In this document: positions 14,764 through 22,334 of the stretch, one piece after another | How positions within the stretch are numbered: the first letter of the stretch is position 1 | How the letters are laid out: every line of letters begins with the position of its first letter | NCBI GenBank assembly: GCA_035695045.1 | Contig: DASSEX010000022.1 | Coordinates: forward strand, 1 to 26,730 | From: DASSKP01 sp035695045 | Lineage (GTDB): Bacteria > Actinomycetota > Actinomycetes > JAFAQI01 | Length of the DNA stretch: 26,730 nucleotides | Direction of reading: 5' to 3' | Position numbers and translations under genes: made by a program | Notes under the pieces: generated by a model | What the model was told of the DNA's origin: nothing | What the model saw: the letters and a program-made list of their open reading frames with translations, nothing else | Databases searched by the model: none

Positions 14764-15867
14764 ATGCCGGACGTCCTGCCTTCACGACCGCTGCTCCACC
14801 GCGCACTGCGTCGCGTGTGGCGCGACCACCACACGGTGCAGCTCGGCATCGAGCCGCGTCATGCGGTCGTCCTGCGCGGGCTGACACGCGCTGACGAGAC
14901 CGTCCTCGATCTGCTCGACGGCTCGCGCGACGTCCCGGCGGTCGTCGAAGCTGCGGCCGGACGCGGGGTCGACGAGCTGTCCACGCACCGCCTGCTGCAG
15001 ATGCTCGCGCGGGCGCGGGTGCTGGACGACGCCGCCCTGCAACCGCACGGCAACGAGCGCGACCGTCAGCGGCTGGCTCCCGACGCCCTGACACTGGCAC
15101 TGCTCGACCGCCGACCCGGCGCCGCTGCGCGAGCCCTCGCCGGCCGCGCTGCGGCCGTTGTCGCCGTACACGGGGTCGGCCGCGTGGGCAGCACGGTCGT
15201 CGGTCTGCTCGCCGCCGCCGGCATCGGCCAGGTTGTGTGCGTCGACCCTGGGCCGGTGCGGGCCGCCGACCTGTCCCCGGCCGGTGCGGCGGAGCCCACG
15301 GCCACCACCCGCGCCGTCGATGCCGTGCAACGCGGCGGGCAACGGTACGGCGCCGACCGTCTCGATGCGCGTAGCGCCGCGACACCGGCTCTCGTCGTCG
15401 TCGCGCCGGTCGGCAGTGTTCCCGCGCCGGAGGTGATGACGAGCGTGCGCGACCTTCCGCACCTGCTGGTGCAGGTCCGCGAGACGTCAGCGTTCGTCGG
15501 CCCACTCGTCGTGCCGGGCGAGAGCACGTGCTGGCGTTGCGTGCAGATCGCGCGCAGCGACCGTGACCCGGCGTGGCCGGCGATCGCGGCTCAGCTGACC
15601 GGCGACGCTCCGGCGGTCGAGCCCGCCGACATCGCGCTCGCGTCCCTCGCGGCGTCACTTGCCGTCGCCCACGCGCTTGCGTGGATCGACCGCGACAGCG
15701 TGCACCGGCCGGCAAACGTTCCCAGCATCGACGGCGTCATCGAGTTCGACCTGACCGATCTCCGGCTGCGGCGACGGACGCTGCGGCCCCATCCCGACTG
15801 CGGATGCGGCGCCGCTGATGCTCAGGCGCCGAGCTTGGTGCTCTCCGCCCAGGACCGCCCGGCCTGA
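14764..15867 (+). CDS. ThiF-like / TOMM leader-binding-type protein, orphan
   Basis: 367 residues. Residues 10-95 resemble a small winged-helix domain of the type that binds precursor leader peptides (RRE-like). Residues 130-200 form a Rossmann start with VHGVGRVGSTVVGLL, as in ThiF/E1 ATP-binding proteins. A probable zinc site is made of CWRC (256-259) and CGC (346-348). The usual catalytic Arg and Lys signatures of active E1 enzymes are not obvious, so adenylation may be lost. Relatives work with YcaO enzymes in azol(in)e peptide synthesis, but no YcaO or precursor gene is in the window. A conserved orphan role in actinomycetes is possible. The 3' end overlaps the convergent GGDEF-EAL gene by 46 nt. 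Confidence 0.75.
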   Translation: MPDVLPSRPLLHRALRRVWRDHHTVQLGIEPRHAVVLRGLTRADETVLDLLDGSRDVPAVVEAAAGRGVDELSTHRLLQMLARARVLDDAALQPHGNERDRQRLAPDALTLALLDRRPGAAARALAGRAAAVVAVHGVGRVGSTVVGLLAAAGIGQVVCVDPGPVRAADLSPAGAAEPTATTRAVDAVQRGGQRYGADRLDARSAATPALVVVAPVGSVPAPEVMTSVRDLPHLLVQVRETSAFVGPLVVPGESTCWRCVQIARSDRDPAWPAIAAQLTGDAPAVEPADIALASLAASLAVAHALAWIDRDSVHRPANVPSIDGVIEFDLTDLRLRRRTLRPHPDCGCGAADAQAPSLVLSAQDRPA

Positions 15868-17480
15868 CGCGGCAGGTCGGGTGGCGGGGCCGGGGCCAGC
15901 GGACGGGCCACCCAGTCGCGGAGCGTGCGCGTCGTCTGCTCGGCCGGAGCGGGCCGACCGTAGTAGTAGCCCTGGCCCTCGTCACAGCCCATCTGCCGCA
16001 GCATCGTGAGCTGCCGCTCGGTCTCGACGCCTTCGGCCACGACGCGGAGGCCGAGACCGTGCGCCATCGCGACGCTCGCCTGCACGATCGTGCGGCCCGC
16101 CTCACCCTGCTCGAGCTGGGTGACGAACGACTGGTCGATCTTGACTTCGTCGATCGGCAGCTTGTTCAGGCGGCTCAGCGAGGAGTAACCGGTGCCGAAG
16201 TCGTCCACCGACAACCGGGTGCCCATGGCTCGCAGCTGGCACAGCGTCTGGATCGCATAGGAGCGGTCCTCCATGAGCAGCGACTCGGTGATCTCCAGCA
16301 CCAGCCGGTGCGGGTCGATGAGGGCGCGGTGCAGCTCGCGCGCGATCGCCGATCCGATCCCGGGCTCGCTCATCAGACGGCCGCTCATGTTGACCGCCAT
16401 CGACAGCCCGGCCGTCTCCTCGGAGTCGTCCCACGCGCGCAGCTGCGCGCACGACTCGCGGATGACCCAGAGCGTGAGCGGCACGATCATCCCGGTCTGC
16501 TCCGCGACGGGGACGAAGCTCGACGGCGGGACCAGGCCGCGGGTCGGGTGCTGCCACCGCATCAACGCCTCCACCGCGCCGACCGTGCCGGTCCGCATGT
16601 CGACGATCGGCTGGTAGACGAGCGAGAAGTCCTGACCCGCGATCGCGTGATGCATGTCGCTCTCCAGCGACAGACGCTCGACCATCTCGGTCTGCATCGC
16701 GTCGTGGTACAGCGTCACACTGTGCGTGCGCTCGGACTTGCTCGCATACATCGCGAGGTCGGCCTGCCGCAGCAGCTCCAGCGAGCGCTGCTCGGGCGCC
16801 TGCGACGGGCCGCCGTCGGAGACCGCCAGGCCGCCGCTCGCGCGCACGGCAACGGTGCGACCGCAGAGGCTGAACGGCGACTTCAGCTCGGCGAGCAGGC
16901 GCTGCGCAACGCGCATGCCCGCCGGCCGGTCCAGGTCGGTCAGCAGGACGGCGAACTCGTCGCCGCCGAAGCGGGCGACGACGTCGTGCTGCCGGCTCCC
17001 GCTCAGCAGCCGCTCCGCAACGCAGATGATCAGCTCGTCACCCACCGCGTGCCCGAGCGTGTCGTTGACGTTCTTGAAGTCATCGAGGTCGATGAACAGG
17101 ACGGCGACGCAGCGCTCCGCCGCGATCTCACTCTGCAGCTGACCCAGGAAGGCCTCACGGTTGGCGAGACCTGTGAGCACGTCACGGCTGATGCTCTCGG
17201 CCAAGGCCGCGGTCAGCTTGCCGCGCTCGCGCTCGGCCTCCGCCGCATGGGCGCGCTGCTCCTGGACGAGCCGGAGCGCGCGCTCGTCCGCGGTACGCAC
17301 GCGTGCGACATGCATGCCGACGACGAGTGAGACGCCGATGAAGTACACCGCGCGCGCAGCCCAATGGTCGAGCATGGCAACGCCGAAGCCGTACGCCAGT
17401 GCGACAAGCGCAACTGTGAAAAGCGCCGAGCGGGCCCCCGATGACGCGCGACCGTCCCCCGTGAGCGATTCCTCGTTCAC
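15822..17480 (-). CDS. Membrane GGDEF-EAL protein (cyclic di-GMP synthesis/breakdown)
   Basis: 552 residues. Two membrane helices (about 20-37 and 41-59), then a short coiled-coil-like stretch (65-95), a GGDEF domain with intact FGGDEF (171-176) and an upstream inhibitory-site motif RQHD (163-166), and an EAL domain with VEALMRW (303-309), NMSGR (364-368) and DDFGTGYSSL (426-435). Both catalytic motifs are intact, so either diguanylate cyclase or phosphodiesterase activity is possible. The start is GTG 17480, preceded by GAGAGGAAG. It follows a 144-residue gene by 16 nt, probably as one operon. Its 3' end overlaps the convergent ThiF-like gene. Confidence 0.94.
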   Translation of the reverse strand: MNEESLTGDGRASSGARSALFTVALVALAYGFGVAMLDHWAARAVYFIGVSLVVGMHVARVRTADERALRLVQEQRAHAAEAERERGKLTAALAESISRDVLTGLANREAFLGQLQSEIAAERCVAVLFIDLDDFKNVNDTLGHAVGDELIICVAERLLSGSRQHDVVARFGGDEFAVLLTDLDRPAGMRVAQRLLAELKSPFSLCGRTVAVRASGGLAVSDGGPSQAPEQRSLELLRQADLAMYASKSERTHSVTLYHDAMQTEMVERLSLESDMHHAIAGQDFSLVYQPIVDMRTGTVGAVEALMRWQHPTRGLVPPSSFVPVAEQTGMIVPLTLWVIRESCAQLRAWDDSEETAGLSMAVNMSGRLMSEPGIGSAIARELHRALIDPHRLVLEITESLLMEDRSYAIQTLCQLRAMGTRLSVDDFGTGYSSLSRLNKLPIDEVKIDQSFVTQLEQGEAGRTIVQASVAMAHGLGLRVVAEGVETERQLTMLRQMGCDEGQGYYYGRPAPAEQTTRTLRDWVARPLAPAPPPDLPRQAGRSWAESTKLGA

Positions 17481-17496
17481 GTGACGTCTTCCTCTC

Positions 17497-17931
17497 TTAT
17501 CGGACCCCGACGTCGTGGAAGTGGAAGGGCCGCGGCGGCGGCTCGAGATCAGCCCGGGGGCAGGTCGAGAGCGTGAGACCGCCATACGCAAGAGCTTCGT
17601 CACACAGGCGGTTGACCTCCCAACCCATCTCGCTGCCGAGCCGTGTGACTGTCGCCCGGAAGATGGTGATCTCATAACGCGTCGGCACGCCGTACGCGAT
17701 CTGGATCGTGCCGATGAGCTCCGCGGAACCAGGCGTGCCGTTGAGCCCGTCGAAGGACTTGTCGAACCGGCGCCAGACGCTCGGCTCCGCCTCCCACAGC
17801 CCGCCGACGCGCACATCGCGCAGCGCAAGCTCCATGAGGACTGCTCGAGCCGCCTCCTCGGGGATGACGGCAGCGGGCCGGATGACCTCGCTCACCGACC
17901 CCTCGTCGGCGAACTCCATGGGGTAGTCCAC
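17497..17931 (-). CDS. Conserved hypothetical protein upstream of the GGDEF-EAL gene
   Basis: 144 residues, soluble, no recognised domain. It has an acidic N terminus (DYPMEFADEGSVSEV), a helical part (IPEEAARAVLMELALRDVRV), and two strand-rich pieces (ELIGTIQIAYGVPTRYEITI, then FRATVTRLGSEMGWEVNRLCD). The end is Pro/His-rich (PPPRPFHFHDVG). GTG 17931 is chosen because AAGGAG stands five bases before it; ATG 17946 and TTG 17961 in the same frame lack such a site. The 16-nt gap to the GGDEF-EAL gene suggests co-transcription, so it might be a partner or effector in that pathway, but nothing in its sequence shows c-di-GMP binding. Confidence 0.8.
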   Translation of the reverse strand: MDYPMEFADEGSVSEVIRPAAVIPEEAARAVLMELALRDVRVGGLWEAEPSVWRRFDKSFDGLNGTPGSAELIGTIQIAYGVPTRYEITIFRATVTRLGSEMGWEVNRLCDEALAYGGLTLSTCPRADLEPPPRPFHFHDVGVR

Positions 17932-17967
17932 GACAGCTCCTTGCATTGGGCGTTGACTCAAGATCGG

Positions 17968-18045
17968 TTACGGCACCACCCGAATGAAGTAGTCAAGATC
18001 GAATTTCTTGGCGCCGCCGCCGCGCCGAAGCGCAGGATCACCCAC
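17968..18045 (-). CDS. Possible 25-residue peptide
   Basis: A GTG-started frame between two genes encodes 25 residues with a Gly-rich centre and the protein-like end KKFDLDYFIRVVP. It lies divergent from the ABC1 kinase gene, with its start 9 nt from the kinase start, and overlaps the kinase -10 box. No Shine-Dalgarno is seen. It is either a very small conserved peptide or chance. Codon choice is less G/C-biased at third positions than in neighbouring genes. Confidence 0.25.
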   Translation of the reverse strand: MGDPALRRGGGAKKFDLDYFIRVVP

Positions 18046-18048
18046 AAT
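18043..18048 (+). promoter_or_regulatory. -10-like box CACAAT before the ABC1 kinase gene
   Basis: CACAAT ends 6 nt before the GTG at 18055, at the same distance as the TANNNT boxes elsewhere, though its first base deviates from consensus. Confidence 0.4.
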
Positions 18049-18054
18049 GACTAA

Positions 18055-19368
18055 GTGAGCGACATCCCGAAGTGGGCCATTTCGCGCAGCGCGAAGCTCG
18101 CGAGCCTGCCCCTCGGGGTCGCCGGCCGCGCGACGATCGGACTCGGCAAGCGCATCGGCGGGCGGCCGGCCGAAATCGTCGCCAGCGAGCTGCAGCAGCG
18201 CACCGCGGAACAGCTGTTCCGAGTGCTCGGCGAGCTCAAGGGCGGCGCGATGAAGTTCGGTCAGGCGCTGTCGGTCTTCGAGGCGGCGCTGCCGGAGGAC
18301 ATCGCGGCGCCGTACCGCGTAGCGCTCACCAAGCTGCAGGAAGCAGCACCGCCGATGCCGCCCGCCGCGGTGCACCGCGTGCTGACCACCGGACTCGGCG
18401 CCGACTGGCCGTCGATGTTCACGTCCTTCGACGACAAGCCTGCGGCCGCGGCGTCAATCGGCCAGGTGCACCGTGCCGTGTGGAGCGACGGCCGAGAGGT
18501 CGCGGTCAAGCTGCAGTACCCCGGCGCCGGCCCGGCGCTGCTCTCGGACCTCAACCAGCTCGCCCGCCTCGCGCGGCTGTTCGCAGTGCTCAACCCCGGA
18601 CTCGACGTGAAGCCGCTGCTGGCCGAGCTGAAGGCACGAGTCGCCGAAGAGCTCGACTACGCGCTCGAGGCCGAGTCGCAAGCGACGTTCGCGGCGGCGT
18701 ACGACGGCGATCCCGACATCGTCGTGCCGAAGGTCGTGCACCAGGGCGACCGCGTGCTGGTGAGCGAGTGGGTCGATGGTCTGCCGTTGTCGCAGATCAT
18801 CCGCGACGGCAGCCAGGAGCAGCGCGACCATGCAGGGCTGCTGTTCACCCGGTTCCTCTTCTCCGGACCGATGCGCGCGGGCCTGCTGCACGCCGATCCA
18901 CATCCCGGAAACTTCCGGCTGATGGACGACGGGCGGCTCGCGGTGCTCGACTACGGCGCGGTCAACCGGCTGCCGGAGGGGCTGCCGCCGACCATCGGCC
19001 CGCTGGTCCGGTTGGCGCTGGCCGGCGAGGCCGACGAGGTGCTCGCCGGTCTGCGGGAGGAGGGGTTCGTCCGACCGGATTTCGAGGTCGACGCCGAAGC
19101 CGTGCTCGACTACGTCTCACCGATGCTCGAGCCGGTCCGCGAGCCGCTGTTCCACTTCACCCGCGCGTGGCTGCGGCGGGAGGCCGCACGAGTCGCTGAC
19201 CCGCGGTCACCGGCGAACGCACTCGGTCGCCAGCTCAACCTCCCGCCGACCTACCTCCTGATCCACCGTGTCACCCTCGGCGGCATCGGTGTGCTGTGCC
19301 AGCTCGGAGCAGAAGCACCGTTCCGGGGCGAGATGGAGAAGTGGCTGCCCGGCTTCGCCGGGGTCTGA
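18055..19368 (+). CDS. ABC1/AarF/UbiB-family atypical kinase
   Basis: 437 residues. All family marks are visible: the KxGQ motif in GGAMKFGQALS (63-73), the Ala-rich loop AAAASIGQVHRA (130-141), the nucleotide-binding Lys in VAVKLQYPG (149-157), the EELDYALEAE block (198-207), the catalytic HADPHPGN (279-286), and VLDYGAV in place of DFG (297-303). Members of this ancient family (UbiB, Coq8) are ATPases or kinases linked to isoprenoid-quinone metabolism and membranes. In actinomycetes the role is not settled. GTG 18055 lies 6 nt after a -10-like box, so the mRNA may be leaderless. It converges on a small zinc-ribbon gene three bases after its stop. Confidence 0.94.
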   Translation: MSDIPKWAISRSAKLASLPLGVAGRATIGLGKRIGGRPAEIVASELQQRTAEQLFRVLGELKGGAMKFGQALSVFEAALPEDIAAPYRVALTKLQEAAPPMPPAAVHRVLTTGLGADWPSMFTSFDDKPAAAASIGQVHRAVWSDGREVAVKLQYPGAGPALLSDLNQLARLARLFAVLNPGLDVKPLLAELKARVAEELDYALEAESQATFAAAYDGDPDIVVPKVVHQGDRVLVSEWVDGLPLSQIIRDGSQEQRDHAGLLFTRFLFSGPMRAGLLHADPHPGNFRLMDDGRLAVLDYGAVNRLPEGLPPTIGPLVRLALAGEADEVLAGLREEGFVRPDFEVDAEAVLDYVSPMLEPVREPLFHFTRAWLRREAARVADPRSPANALGRQLNLPPTYLLIHRVTLGGIGVLCQLGAEAPFRGEMEKWLPGFAGV

Positions 19369-19371
19369 GCG

Positions 19372-19551
19372 TCACCACCACTCGGTCGGAAGGCTGCCCT
19401 CGATCTTGCGAGCGTTGTCGCGCGTGCACCGCTCACACAGGTGCTCGACACCGCGCTCGCCGATCTGCATCGTCCACGTCACCGGCGGTCCGTCGGCCGT
19501 GACGCCACACCACACGCAGGTCGCCGTCGTCGCGGCGTCGTCATCGCGCAC
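19372..19551 (-). CDS. Small zinc-ribbon protein
   Basis: 59 residues. Two Cys pairs, CVWC (12-15) and CERC (39-42), flank a short strand-rich part (PPVTWTMQIGERGVEHL). The end, ARKIEGSLPTEWW, is typical of a short actinobacterial family I recognise by the layout CxxC...CERC...ARDN...EWW. The start is GTG 19551, with GAGGGA 10 nt upstream; no other in-frame start exists. Its stop lies 3 nt from the stop of the convergent ABC1 kinase gene. Function unknown, probably nucleic-acid or protein binding. Confidence 0.78.
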   Translation of the reverse strand: MRDDDAATTATCVWCGVTADGPPVTWTMQIGERGVEHLCERCTRDNARKIEGSLPTEWW

Positions 19552-19605
19552 CCCGTGATGATCCCTCGTCGAGCAACGTTTCGAGGCGTCTGATAGGCAG
19601 GCGGC

Positions 19606-20040
19606 ATGGCGACGTTGACGGCGACTCCGCGAGACATCGGCCCGGCTCCGCAGGAATCGAGCGATTGGGACCTCGGCGTCGCCACAGGGCTCATCCGGAT
19701 CGTCGCGGGCGTCGCGCTCTGGCGGGCTCCCTCGACGATGATCCGGCTCGCCGGCGGGTCGCCCGACGACGGCCTGCTCCGGGGGCTGTTCCGCTACTTC
19801 GCCGTGCGCGACGTCGCGCTCGGCGTCGCGACCCTCGCGTCGACGCGCCCCGGTGGTGACGTAACCCGCGCCCTCACGCTGCAGGGTCTCGCCGACACGA
19901 CCGACGGAGCGGCCGTGGGTGCCCTCGTCGCGACCGGCCGGCTCAGCCGGACCCAGGGCATCGGCGCGGTCGGTCTCGCCGGGGTCACGGCGCTGATGGA
20001 GTACGCCGCCGCGTGGAAGCTGCGCCGCTCACACCACTAG
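19606..20040 (+). CDS. Small hypothetical membrane protein
   Basis: 144 residues. After a polar N terminus (1-24) there are three to four hydrophobic stretches: LGVATGLIRIVAGVALW, the segment around FRYFAVRDVALGVATLA, an Ala/Gly-rich segment near 100-110, and IGAVGLAGVTALMEYAAAW. The end is KLRRSHH. The general look is of the DUF4267-type small membrane proteins, but I am not sure of the family. TAGGCA lies 6 nt before the ATG and may be a weak leaderless -10 box. Confidence 0.78.
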   Translation: MATLTATPRDIGPAPQESSDWDLGVATGLIRIVAGVALWRAPSTMIRLAGGSPDDGLLRGLFRYFAVRDVALGVATLASTRPGGDVTRALTLQGLADTTDGAAVGALVATGRLSRTQGIGAVGLAGVTALMEYAAAWKLRRSHH

Positions 20041-20064
20041 GTCCCCGGTGGCGACGTACGACGG

Positions 20065-20679
20065 TCAGCCGGTCGGCTCGCGCCACATGCGCCAGACCGT
20101 CGGTCCGCTGCCGAGCAGCCGGACGTCCTCGACGACCTTGAAGCCATGGCGCTCGTAGAGCGTCAGGTTGCGCTCGTTCGACGACTCGAGGTAGGCCGGT
20201 GCGCCGGTCGCGTCCGCGTGGTCGAGCACTGCCCTCAACATGGCGGCGCCCAGACCGCGACCCTGCTGGGTCGGAGCGACGCCGAGGTAGCCGAGATACC
20301 AGTGCTTCGGGTCCTTCGGATGCTTGCTCTCGATGAACAGCTGCGAGCGCAACGCACGCGGCAGGTTGCGGCCGAAGGCCTGCGCCGCGGGGATCGACTC
20401 GCGTAGCACCTCGCTCATCGGAAGCGCCCAGGAGCCGGGCGCCGACCACAAGGCGCCGCCGTCGCCGGACCCCACGGCGTACACGGCCTTGTCGCGCCGG
20501 AGGTAGGAGCGCGCCATGCTCGTGAAGAACGTCACCAGCCGCTTGTCGCGGTTGGGAGCGTCGGCCGGGATCAGCCACTGGAACACGGGGTCGTCGATGA
20601 AGGCAGCCCCGAGCGCCGAGCCCACCGTGTCGTGGTCGCCCCGCGCCGCGCGGCTGACGTCGGTCTGCGCGGTCGTCAT
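20065..20679 (-). CDS. GNAT family N-acetyltransferase
   Basis: 204 residues. The acetyl-CoA-binding motif A is clear in WYLGYLGVAPTQQGRGLGAA (127-146), with the QQGRGLG pyrophosphate loop at 138-144. Motif B follows in YLESSNERNLTLYERHGF (163-180). The N-terminal half (AFIDDPVFQWLIP) resembles the branch of GNAT enzymes that acetylate small molecules such as polyamines or antibiotics; the substrate is not evident. A TAGCGT box 8 nt before the ATG points to leaderless transcription. It is divergent from the thioesterase gene. Confidence 0.92.
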   Translation of the reverse strand: MTTAQTDVSRAARGDHDTVGSALGAAFIDDPVFQWLIPADAPNRDKRLVTFFTSMARSYLRRDKAVYAVGSGDGGALWSAPGSWALPMSEVLRESIPAAQAFGRNLPRALRSQLFIESKHPKDPKHWYLGYLGVAPTQQGRGLGAAMLRAVLDHADATGAPAYLESSNERNLTLYERHGFKVVEDVRLLGSGPTVWRMWREPTG

Positions 20680-20687
20680 GCCTGCGA

Positions 20688-20693
20688 ACGCTA
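20688..20693 (-). promoter_or_regulatory. -10 box TAGCGT before the GNAT gene
   Basis: TAGCGT on the minus strand, 8 nt before the ATG at 20679. Confidence 0.5.
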
Positions 20694-20735
20694 GACGTCC
20701 GGACCCGGCTCGCGCCAGAGAGGTCGGCGTCCTCG

Positions 20736-20741
20736 TAGCCT
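20736..20741 (+). promoter_or_regulatory. -10 box TAGCCT before the thioesterase gene
   Basis: TAGCCT ends 6 nt before the ATG at 20748; there is no room for a Shine-Dalgarno. Confidence 0.55.
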
Positions 20742-20747
20742 CCGCGC

Positions 20748-21146
20748 ATGGCGTTCGTGCACCCCGTCCGGGTCCAGTTCTTCGAGGTCGATCTGCAGGG
20801 CGTCGTCTTCAACATGTGGTACCTCGCGTGGTTCGACAGCGCCATGACGGCGTACTTCACCGACCTCGGCTTCCCATACGACGCCCAGACCCGCGCCGGC
20901 TGGGACGTCCAGCTGGTGCACACCGAGGTCGACTGGCGCGGCAGTGCGACGTTCGGTGACGAGGTCACCGTCGAGGTGACGGTCGACCGGATCGGCACGA
21001 CGAGCTTCACGCTCGCCTATCGCGTGCTGCGCGACGAGGACGAGCTCGTGACGGCGAAGACGGTCTACGTCGTCATCGCCACCGGCGGCTCCGGCAAGCG
21101 CGCCATCCCCGACGACCTCCGGACAGCCCTACAAGCCACCGGTTGA
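20748..21146 (+). CDS. Acyl-CoA thioesterase (4HBT hotdog fold)
   Basis: 132 residues, a normal length for a single hotdog domain. The family signature appears as FFEVDLQGVVFNMWYLAWFD (11-30), with Asp15 as the likely catalytic acid; the central helix continues as SAMTAYFTDLG. The strand GDEVTVEVTVDRIGTTSFTL (around 75-95) is typical of 4-hydroxybenzoyl-CoA thioesterase-like enzymes, which hydrolyse acyl-CoA thioesters in the cytoplasm. Substrate is unknown. Its stop codon lies inside the left arm of a 23-bp inverted repeat shared with the convergent dusB gene. Confidence 0.92.
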   Translation: MAFVHPVRVQFFEVDLQGVVFNMWYLAWFDSAMTAYFTDLGFPYDAQTRAGWDVQLVHTEVDWRGSATFGDEVTVEVTVDRIGTTSFTLAYRVLRDEDELVTAKTVYVVIATGGSGKRAIPDDLRTALQATG

Positions 21147-21203
21147 GTGCGACGTAATCCCCCTTGGCCGCTGCTCAGATAGGGGGATTACGTCGCACTC
21201 AAC
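21142..21203. terminator. 23-bp perfect inverted repeat between convergent genes
   Basis: The arms 21142-21164 and 21181-21203 are exact complements around a 16-nt loop. Each arm carries GTGCGACGTAATCCCCC or its complement. The left arm includes the stop codon of the thioesterase gene. It lies before the end of dusB and is a strong bidirectional terminator candidate, much longer than an ordinary one. Confidence 0.75.
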
Positions 21204-21212
21204 AGCACGCGG

Positions 21213-22334
21213 TCAGCCGCCGGAGGCGAGGACGTCGGCGGCGGCGTCCGGTGGCGTGGGGTCGTCGGCACGCTCCCGCCAGCCTTCCGGCAACGTCACC
21301 GGCTTGGGTCCGTGCAGATGCCCTCGCGGGAGGTGCTCGTTGCCCGGTGGCAAGGTCGCCGTCGGGTCGAGCTCGTCGAGCAGGTGGTCGAGCTCCGCGA
21401 GCGATGACGCCTGCGCCATCCTGCGGCGGCGTTCCGGGCCGGCGGGGTAGCCGGTGAGATACCAGCCGACGTGCTTGCGGAAGTCGCTGACGCCGAGGAT
21501 CTCCTCACCCTTCAGCTCGACGAGCAGACGCGCATGGTGGCGCATCACGCCGACGACGTCGCCGAGCGCCGGCGGGGACGCGACGGGACGGTCCGCGAAC
21601 GCGTCCGCGAGGTCGCGGAACAACCACGGCCGGCCCAGGCAGCCGCGACCGACGACGACGCCGTCGCAGCCGGTCTCGTGCACCATGCGTACGGCGTCCT
21701 CGGCCGCCCATACGTCACCGTTGCCGAGCACGGGGATGGTGCTGACCGCTTCCTTCAGCGTGGCGATCGCCGACCAGTCCGCGCGGCCTGAGTAGAGCTG
21801 CTCGGCCGTGCGGGCATGCAGCGAGACGGCGGCGATCCCCTCCGCCTCGGCGATGCGGCCGGCGTCGAGATAGGTCAACGTCCGGTCGTCGACGCCCTTA
21901 CGCATCTTCAACGTCACGGGGATGACACCGGCCGCGCGCACGGCTGCGCGGACGATGTCGCGCAGCAGTGCGCGGTGCACGGGAAGCGCTGCGCCGCCAC
22001 CGAGCTTGGTGACCTTCGGCACCGGACAGCCCATGTTGAGATCGACGTGGTCGGCGCCGAACTCGTCGACGACGATCCGGACGGCCTCGCCGACGACGCG
22101 CGGATCGACGCCGGAGAGCTGGACGCTGTGCAACGAGACGAGCGGCTCCTTCGTCACCATCCGGCGCGTCTTCGCGCTGCCTTCGACGAGTGCGCGCGAA
22201 GAGATCATCTCCGTCACGTAGAGACCGTCGCCGTAGCTCGCACACAGCCGGCGGAAGGCCGCGTTCGTCACGCCCGCCATCGGTGCGAGGACGACAGGAG
22301 GGTCGACCTCGATCGGGCCGATCTTCAGCGCCAC
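21213..22334 (-). CDS. dusB: tRNA-dihydrouridine synthase, DusB type
   Basis: 373 residues. The enzyme uses FMN and NADPH to reduce uridines in the tRNA D loop. FMN-barrel motifs are present: LAPMAGVTNAAFRRL (16-30), DLNMGCPVPKVTK (98-110) with catalytic Cys103, TLKMRKG (141-147), SLHART (171-176), and GNGDVWA plus GVVVGRGCLGRPWLF around the phosphate site (204-239). The end is a Pro/Gly-rich tail. GTG 22334 overlaps the end of the maf gene by 10 nt, so the two are translationally coupled. Confidence 0.95.
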   Translation of the reverse strand: MALKIGPIEVDPPVVLAPMAGVTNAAFRRLCASYGDGLYVTEMISSRALVEGSAKTRRMVTKEPLVSLHSVQLSGVDPRVVGEAVRIVVDEFGADHVDLNMGCPVPKVTKLGGGAALPVHRALLRDIVRAAVRAAGVIPVTLKMRKGVDDRTLTYLDAGRIAEAEGIAAVSLHARTAEQLYSGRADWSAIATLKEAVSTIPVLGNGDVWAAEDAVRMVHETGCDGVVVGRGCLGRPWLFRDLADAFADRPVASPPALGDVVGVMRHHARLLVELKGEEILGVSDFRKHVGWYLTGYPAGPERRRRMAQASSLAELDHLLDELDPTATLPPGNEHLPRGHLHGPKPVTLPEGWRERADDPTPPDAAADVLASGG

